From the NCBI GenBank assembly GCA_024734555.1, contig JANPWX010000619.1, positions 4,209,727 through 4,273,726 of the forward strand: a DNA stretch of 64,000 nucleotides. The letters run 5' to 3'. A program made the translations under genes and the position numbers. Under the pieces are notes generated by a model. It did no database searches, was not told the DNA's origin, and worked only from the letters and a program-made list of their open reading frames with translations. Each line of letters opens with the position of its first letter. Positions within the stretch are counted from its first letter, which is position 1. The stretch comes from Trochalopteron elliotii (Eukaryota; Chordata; Aves; Passeriformes; Leiothrichidae). Below, piece by piece: positions 40,967 through 64,000 of the stretch.

Positions 40967-41491
40967 TTACACTTTTGTGAGAAAAGTTAGTTTTTCAATA
41001 GACGTTAAAATATCTTTGGTGGCTGACATCTCATTCACAGAGGAAACAGCAAAACAGACCCGCCTGAGCAAAGTCTCTGCTATGCAAGTACGGCTGTGGG
41101 GACTTAGCTGATGGCAATCTCTCTTTCCAGATCCATCTGCACTCCAGTGAGAAAATGCTGGATGTTCTGCAAATGGTTTTAACTTCAAGGAGACTGTGAT
41201 AAAATCCTCTGCTTCTAAATGACAAAATATACATTCTTCAGAGCTCTGCAGTAAATTAGGTTTCTCCTTTTCTGCTTTTACAGGGCCAAAACCAGAGAAT
41301 GGTTCCATTGTCTGGTTCAATGCCATCATTAAAAGGGTGTCATCTCCATTTACCTCCTCCTCAAGCAGGTGAGTGAGAGCATGTCTGAAATGAGAATTAT
41401 ATCCCTTCATGCCCAAGCACTGCTCACACCACATCTGGGCTATTTGCCCCTTCAGTGCAGTGTGTAAACCTAGAGTGGAAGGAAACATCAC
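40967..41491 (-). CDS. Hypothetical open frame, 174 codons, function unknown (may be chance)
   Basis: This is the longest uninterrupted ATG-to-stop frame in the window. The translation has ordinary soluble-protein composition (LTHLLEEEVNGDD, MEPFSGFGPVKAEKEK, ECIFCHLEAEDF), with no signal peptide or membrane segment, and I do not recognise a family. A frame this long is expected roughly once or less by chance in 64 kb of this composition, so it is not strong evidence of a gene. No promoter or splice structure supports it. An old retrocopy or an uncharacterised exon are alternatives. Confidence 0.12.
   Translation of the reverse strand: MMFPSTLGLHTALKGQIAQMWCEQCLGMKGYNSHFRHALTHLLEEEVNGDDTLLMMALNQTMEPFSGFGPVKAEKEKPNLLQSSEECIFCHLEAEDFITVSLKLKPFAEHPAFSHWSADGSGKRDCHQLSPHSRTCIAETLLRRVCFAVSSVNEMSATKDILTSIEKLTFLTKV
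41284..41368 (+). other. Exon-like segment (85 nt) of unknown transcript
   Basis: The segment is preceded by a near-uninterrupted pyrimidine tract ending ttttacag (41261-41283) and followed by the consensus donor CAG|gtgagt (41366-41374). Two of the three frames are open across it. No partner exons were identified. It could belong to a non-coding RNA or be a decoy. Confidence 0.25.
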
Positions 41492-43726
41492 AGCAACTTG
41501 TGTGGGAGGGTCACATTTTGATCCTAACTAGACTGGCAGCATTGTCTGAAACCATGACCCTCATCAATAGCCCCACCTTGGCCCTCGAGGGCCAGCTTGG
41601 CCAGTTGTTAGTACCTCCCCTTGCAGTTTATCCCATGTCTGCTCTTGGACTAGCAAGTTCGTCAGCAGCTGGGCTTCCATGCAGGCAGGAACTGTGGTAG
41701 AAAGAAGAGATCTGAGGGTTGGTCAGTGCTCTTTAGGCTGTTTCACTGCATGCCAGAAAAACACAGCAAATAGTATTTTGCCCACCTATAAACTTCCTGT
41801 AAGTTTTCTATAAAAAATTCAAGTCCTTTTAAAAATAGCACTAACAAAAGTACACTCAAGGATGAATAAAGACCAGCAGTGCTATGAACTCCTTATAAAA
41901 CTACTTCATTAGCCAAGTGTGGTATGTCTGCAGATTAGGATAGCTCAGCTTAAACTGTTCATGTCTCAATTAGTAATTCAAGCATTCCTGTTATGCTGAC
42001 ATATCTAGCAGGAAGAAACACAATAAAAAAGGAAGAAACAATCTCTCTCCCATGGAAGCACTTGCTTCAGGTCACATTGGATTCAGCAGTTAAGAGCCAA
42101 GACCCAAACCTGTCTGTGCTGCTACAGAAAACAGCAAAATCCACACCAGCTCATGGTATGCAGCTGAAAAGGAGCTCACACTTGAATGCTAAGAACATAA
42201 AATCCTCTTCTTTGGTACTTATTAAATGCAAGGGCTACTTCATACCAATCTAGTGCCATCTAAGCTTTTCTGGGTCTCTGCCTAGCTTCAATTTTTCACA
42301 CATAGCTATGCTCCCTTGCTAAATTTTACTAATAACCCTATAAAAGCAATGCAGTTCCATATGCTGTATTTATATCTATATCAATATGCTGTATCTATAC
42401 ACTATAAACTCTGGTACATGAGTCACTGGCACGTCTCCTGAGGTTGAAGGGCTGGTAACCACAAAGAGATGAATTCTAAATCGGGAGGAAGTGCATGTTC
42501 AGGGATTTCAGAGGCTGTCCCAATTTTATCTTGACGCCACTTCAATAACCATTACGGTTCCAAGTTATCTGATTACATAATTTATACACATGCTTTGAGA
42601 GTGGTAAATCCCTTGAGTGCTTGTCTGTTCCCAGCATTCAGGGAGAGAAACTATGACAGGGCTGCAATGCCTGGACTTGGTGAGACACAGGTTCTTTTTC
42701 TAGTAAGGCATATTGGTATATTGGTCTTTGGCCATTCTCTATCCAGAGAAACATCCCTAAATGTGCACAGTTCCAATGGATTAAGCTGACTGCAGATCAT
42801 GACATAACATACATATTTCTTCCCAAGAAAGCCAAAGAACAGCCTACTGCTTGTTCCACACACATTAGCCAGCGAGCAAAGTCTTACCCTGCTGCATGGC
42901 AAGAGTACCACACAGCTGGATACCTCCAGGCAGCCATAGAAAAGGATGGAAAGACACACAAAATGGAAAATCTGTAGAAACTGGGGACAGCCTCCCTTAT
43001 TAAAGTATGTAGGGATTATTTTGCTTAATTTTTTCTAAAATCAATTTATGGACATTGATTTAAACAGCATCGCAGTTCTTCCTTCAGACAAAAGCTTACA
43101 CTATTAGGAACAATCTGCTATTTTAAACAAGATTTTAGATTAAATTCAGAACAGAGCAACAGCTTCATTAGTTTTTCCATCTGTTCTGTTCAGGCTTGTT
43201 GACTTTCATGTAACATTTAACTTCCGTATGAACACAAAATGCCAAAAGCTAAACTGAGCTCAATTCTATTGTGCTTCACAATCTGACACGAGGTAATACA
43301 GTAATTTGCCTCAGATTTGGTTGAATAGGATAGGCTTCTCATCACTGTTCACCAACTATTCTATTTAACCCAGGAAAAGAAGGAACATTGAGAAATGCAA
43401 TTTTCCTAACATTGACGGCAGCCATAGAACCACTCATTGATGTCACAGATCCACACACCAAGATGCAAAGTTCTAGGAATTTGACAGTATTCGTCTTTCT
43501 AGGCAAATCCACATGCCTTTAAGCAACTTAACTTCAACTTTTGGCTGAGCTTGTTAAACCTGTTTCTAAACCTGGGAGTTATCCCATCCAAGCACAAGAA
43601 GAAAACGTACAGTTAACAATCCAGTACTTTTTCCCCAGGAAAAGGAAAGCAAATTATTAACAGTTGGTATTAAAAAAAACCACAAAATATGAAACACAGT
43701 AGCTAAAAAACCCAATCCTAAACTCT

Positions 43727-43727
<1 letters not shown>

Positions 43728-43758
<31 letters not shown>

Positions 43759-43768
43759 AAAAGAGAGA
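43728..43768 (+). repeat. A-rich low-complexity tract
   Basis: Runs of 9-12 A interrupted by single G, ending gagaga. Confidence 0.9.
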
Positions 43769-45149
43769 TCTTGAGGCTATATTATAACAGCTGATTAAGT
43801 TACTGTCAAGTATTTCCAAAGGCTCTTAACACACTGGCTGCGAAAGCCCCAATCCTGTGAAGCAGGAGCAGCAAAGAGGCCAAGCCAGGGCATTCTCACA
43901 ACAGTCCAGAGTCAGCAAGAAACCAAACAGCTGAGGCTTGATGTCTTGCTAGTGAAAGAACAGAGCACTGTCAAGGATGTTCTCACCTTCTTTCCAGCAT
44001 ACTTAAATATCTATGTGGATCGCAACGATTCTGGTTTTAGGTCCAGTCAGAAATACTTCAGAGTCTAAAGGTTTTTTACATATTAAATTATCACCCATAT
44101 TTTAGAAGATGCCTTCTATTGCTCTAAACGGTTTGTTTCAAAATAATTAACCACCATTTTTCTTCCTGAGTGAAGGACAGCTCTCACACTTACAAGGTCC
44201 AGAAAACTTTTACCTATTCTTTAAGACACTGACAATAAGAGCTTTGTGTTGTGGGCTGATCTAAACACATGAACAGCATATATGTATAAAATAAATGGAT
44301 TCAAGTTTAGGACTTAAGGCACTAGAAAGAAGAAAAATTTAGATGGTTGTGCAGCATGCACAGCCTGTAAAGGTGTGCAGAGTAAAAGGCAGCAGGCTAG
44401 AACTAAGCACCTCATAGACCAGGCACTATGTAAACACTGCCAATCACAATGTGCTTTTCTCTATATGTCCCAACACCAGACACAAGACACACCAAAGAAC
44501 AGGAACAGCTGTTATATTGCTGTGAGCTCCATTTGATTTTATGATCCTGGCAAAACTTTAACTTCAGAATCTCCCATGCTGCTCTCTGAGACAAACGTCT
44601 ATCCCAGACAGCAATGTTCCCATTTTATACATGTCCAGTGAGGAACTTCAGATCAAGAATAGATCTTGCACTGTTCTAAAACCCACAGCCTGCCTAACAA
44701 CGTGAAGAAAGCAGCACCTGGCTGCTCGTTCCCCTACCTCTGACTTCCCATGGATAATTTTCAGTCTTTAACTTGCCAATTCTTAACAGAACAGTCAGCA
44801 ACTGTTTTATCCCTTGATCTGCAGGTGGTTATCTCTTCCAAGTCTCTTTTTCAAAAACATTTGACCAACTCTTCCTCTGATTTCCAATCTGTTTCCAGCC
44901 AAAATCAAATGTTCAAAGCAATCATAAATAGATCAACTTTGAGTGTTGATCAATGGATATTGCAGATTAGTAGAAACCCTTCACCAAGAAACCCAGTAAT
45001 ACAGACACTAGCAAGGACTTCAAATTGTATCAATTTATCTTTTTAAAACCACTTTCTTCCATAGCAGCACTCTACAAGCACATTATTTTAAATGTTTATC
45101 AATTCTCAGTGAACAAATCGTTTCCTTCCCCTACTGTTGCCCACCTGAC

Positions 45150-45705
45150 CTATGCCAATGTGCAAGAGGTACTGAATGAGATGTTTCAAGTTACCAGGAC
45201 TGGATGGCATTCACTAAGGAGTTCTAAGGGAAGTGAGACATGGAAGGGCAGACGTGCCAGTGAACACTTGTCACTACCATTACAGACAGTCACTGTGCCA
45301 GATGACTGGCAGACCACTGCCCATGTCACTCTCATCCACAAGAAGGGTTGTTGAGGGAATCCTGCAAGTTACAGACTGAGGAGCCTCATCTCAATCCCTG
45401 GAAAAATTGTAGAGCCTGCAGATACAGATAAAAAATTTATGAGCCTATGGATAGATACTGATCTTTTGGAAAGAATCTGCATGCTTCTTAGAAAGGAAAA
45501 CCCTGTCTCATTAACCACAGTCTTTGGAAGAGATGAATAAGCAGTAGTAAAAAAGTGATGCATAAGACATGTATGGATTTCCAAAAAATCTTTGACAACG
45601 TTAAATACTTGATAAGCTAATGTTGCTAGGAAATTGGATTTTAAAAAAACTATTAAAAGGTGAAAGCTGGTTACATGAGAGGAAGGAAAGCACAAAAAAA
45701 AATCA
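45150..45705 (+). mobile_element. CR1 LINE fragment, reverse transcriptase region (decayed)
   Basis: Plus-strand sequence matches the CR1 ORF2 pattern. It has a gactggcagaccactgcc / atccacaagaagg block (the IHKKG-type motif) and a cagactgaggagcctcatct / ccctggaaaaattgt block (RSL..PGKI-type). Further on, atggatttccaaaaaatctt / tgacaacgtt corresponds to DFQKAFDKV. Stops and frameshifts break the frame. It ends roughly 1.3 kb beyond the SEC23A poly(A) signal. Confidence 0.8.
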
Positions 45706-46979
45706 TTATCATGATGTGGTGATGAACTGATTTATTAGGCAAACAGTACCTAACTATCAAATAAACTGGGCATATTTAGTGTTACAAAAAAATTTAAGCT
45801 GCTTATTAGCTAAAACAAAAGAAAGTTGAACAGGCTACTGAATCATCATCTTCTAAACTGCCACTAGCATAAATCATTCAGTACCTCTGGAAGTTAAATT
45901 AGTTTGATACCAATTATTACATGAACAAAAAAAAGTTATTCTAAATTTTATCACTACTACCTTTACTTCCACACTTCATTTCAAGAATTGACAGAAATCA
46001 GCACAATAAATACAAAAAGTGAGAGAAAAACACGTATTTTATTTGTACTGAGGCAAAAGGAGCTTATCTCATTTAGATAAAAGAAATGGAGAGTAAATGA
46101 TTTAATCAAGTTTTTAAGAATTTACAGAAAACAGAAAAACCATCCTCATGTTTATTACACCAATAAACAACCGAATTTCCTATGAAGTCTCTATTTTTTT
46201 AGGCTTGGCACATTTTTTTCTTGCCTACTACCACACTTCACATCTTTGCTTGTCAAAATGTTATATTACCTATGTAAACATCTGTTTTATGTGTAAACTT
46301 CAACAAGTAAACGGGAAAGCCTACTAACTTATCCACCCCCAAAAAATCAAGTGTGAACTATATATCAAATTAATTACATCATATTCCATGTAATACTGTT
46401 TCAACAAGAACTACAGTCTGTTGAATTCATAACAAAAAGGATGCAGAAACAAAAAGCAGATGTGAAGTGTCATGCATTAGTGTAATAACATTATAAGGCA
46501 ATAATAAAAAAGATAAAATTTATTTTTAACTATACTCACCAAGACAAAAATCAAGGCTGTTCTCTTTGTTTTGGTAGTGTAGGATTTCTTCTTAGCTCAG
46601 GCTGAAAATATTAACTTTTGAGCATATTCACCTGTTATTGTGTTTGATAATAGATACTTTGGTCGAAATATATGTGGATTTAAATTTTGTGCAACAGCAG
46701 ATTTTATATGTTTTTAGTTCAAATTCCTTATGTTGAAATAAAAAAAACCTCTGTTCCCAAGGAATCCAATAGGGTAAATGGGAAGAACTACTTGAAATTA
46801 AATACCCCTAAAATAAACAATTCATGAACAGTAATGTCTCTGCAGGAAATAGAAGTTCATCAGCCTAAAAATCAAAAGACTGAGTTAATACTATTCTTAT
46901 ATGCTTTTTGTTGTTGCTTTGCTCACTTCCGGGTCAAATTGAGTGAACAAAAGTAATCACATGGCAGTCTGAAAAGCCA
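45706..46979. other. Flank downstream of SEC23A
   Basis: Strongly AT-rich. It holds several gene-strand AATAAA hexamers that could serve longer SEC23A 3' ends. I see no open frame or repeat of note. Confidence 0.55.
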
Positions 46980-47369
46980 GACATCACCAAAGATTTCCTT
47001 TATTGTTCAATGGGCATTTGTACTGCAGACCATAATCAGCCCCAACCATTTAAACAAGAAACTGAAACCACACCCCAAAGTTCTTGCAAATGATCTCAAA
47101 GTAATTATAGTATCACAGTAATCAAAATGACTGTTCTTTTTCCTCTGCTTATAACTTCATCTACTACCTGTAATTTTTACAAACTGCAGTTCACATTAAA
47201 ACATTTGCTGATGACAAGGCTTTTCTTTGAAAACAACACTGCTTTACATTTAGTCAGGCAGCTTGTGCATATCAGAGCATTCTGTCAAGAGAGACGTGGA
47301 AAAGGGTAAAGGAGAAAAAAGCTGAAATATGGCTGCATTTTGTCTGTGCCTTCAGTGCACTGCAGAATT
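46980..47369 (-). other. SEC23A: SEC23A 3' untranslated region (probable short form)
   Basis: This is the sequence between the stop codon and the first good poly(A) site. Its length of about 390 nt is inferred from the signal at 46999-47004 and a GT-rich stretch just past it. Longer forms are possible, because further AATAAA copies on the gene strand occur at 46519-46524, 46151-46156 and 46038-46043. Confidence 0.6.
46999..47004 (-). terminator. SEC23A polyadenylation signal AATAAA (likely)
   Basis: The minus strand reads AACAATAAAGG here, 366 nt after the stop codon. About 10-20 nt later it reads TTTGGTGATGTCTGG, a GT-rich downstream element. Cleavage would fall near 46980. Confidence 0.6.

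Positions 47370-64000
<16,631 letters not shown>

Larger units (their letters stand above)
40113..45149. other. Intergenic, with one exon-like segment and the longest open frame
   Basis: Mostly AT-rich and unassigned. Notable parts are 40967-41491 (minus-strand open frame of 174 codons), 41284-41368 (plus-strand segment between good splice signals), a repeated atatgctgtat near 42360-42400 and an A-rich tract at 43728-43768. Confidence 0.55.

Noticed and set aside
164..46000. Many open frames of 60-136 codons on both strands across the intergenic region
   Set aside because: They overlap each other on opposite strands, show no known domain and fit chance for AT-rich DNA. Several are simply CR1 or LTR sequence read in frame.

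Overview
The window looks like bird nuclear DNA, most likely from a neoavian and possibly a songbird. The base composition is AT-rich. Almost every recognisable repeat is a CR1 LINE fragment or a retroviral LTR of avian type. The only protein-coding gene I recognise has very short introns. No bacterial, organellar or RNA genes were seen.

About 1-46980 holds no gene I can support. It is a long intergenic stretch with CR1 fragments near 8.0, 14.1, 18.2, 24.9, 30.2, 36.1-37.5, 40.0 and 45.2 kb. Three LTRs have definable ends: 22551-23110, 29118-29782 and 38217-38895. The 29118-29782 LTR is flanked by a perfect 6-base target duplication and looks like the youngest insertion. Two vaguer LTR-like remnants lie at about 1.9-2.4 kb and 2.9-3.2 kb. 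Open frames here are short, overlap on both strands and match no family I know. In mammals the stretch beyond the 3' end of SEC23A is also gene-poor, so this layout fits what I recall of conserved synteny.

From about 46980 to the right edge, on the minus strand, lies the 3' half of SEC23A, the inner-coat GTPase-activating subunit of COPII. Eleven coding exons can be placed to the base, each with AG/GT borders. Their summed length is 1195 nt: one base completing a split codon, 397 codons and the stop. Counting back from the stop gives residues 369-765 in human numbering. The 5' exons and promoter lie beyond base 64000. The exons cover the end of the trunk domain, the beta-sandwich, the helical domain and the gelsolin-like domain. 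A likely poly(A) signal lies about 370 nt past the stop. The last intron carries a sense-oriented CR1 3' end, and another intron holds an unexplained GC-rich block.

I did not find a convincing new biological system. The most useful leads are a CR1 copy that seems to have had its 3' half inverted, a young solo LTR, an orphan exon-like segment at 41284-41368 that overlaps the longest open frame in the window, and a possible intron-retained, prematurely polyadenylated SEC23A form.
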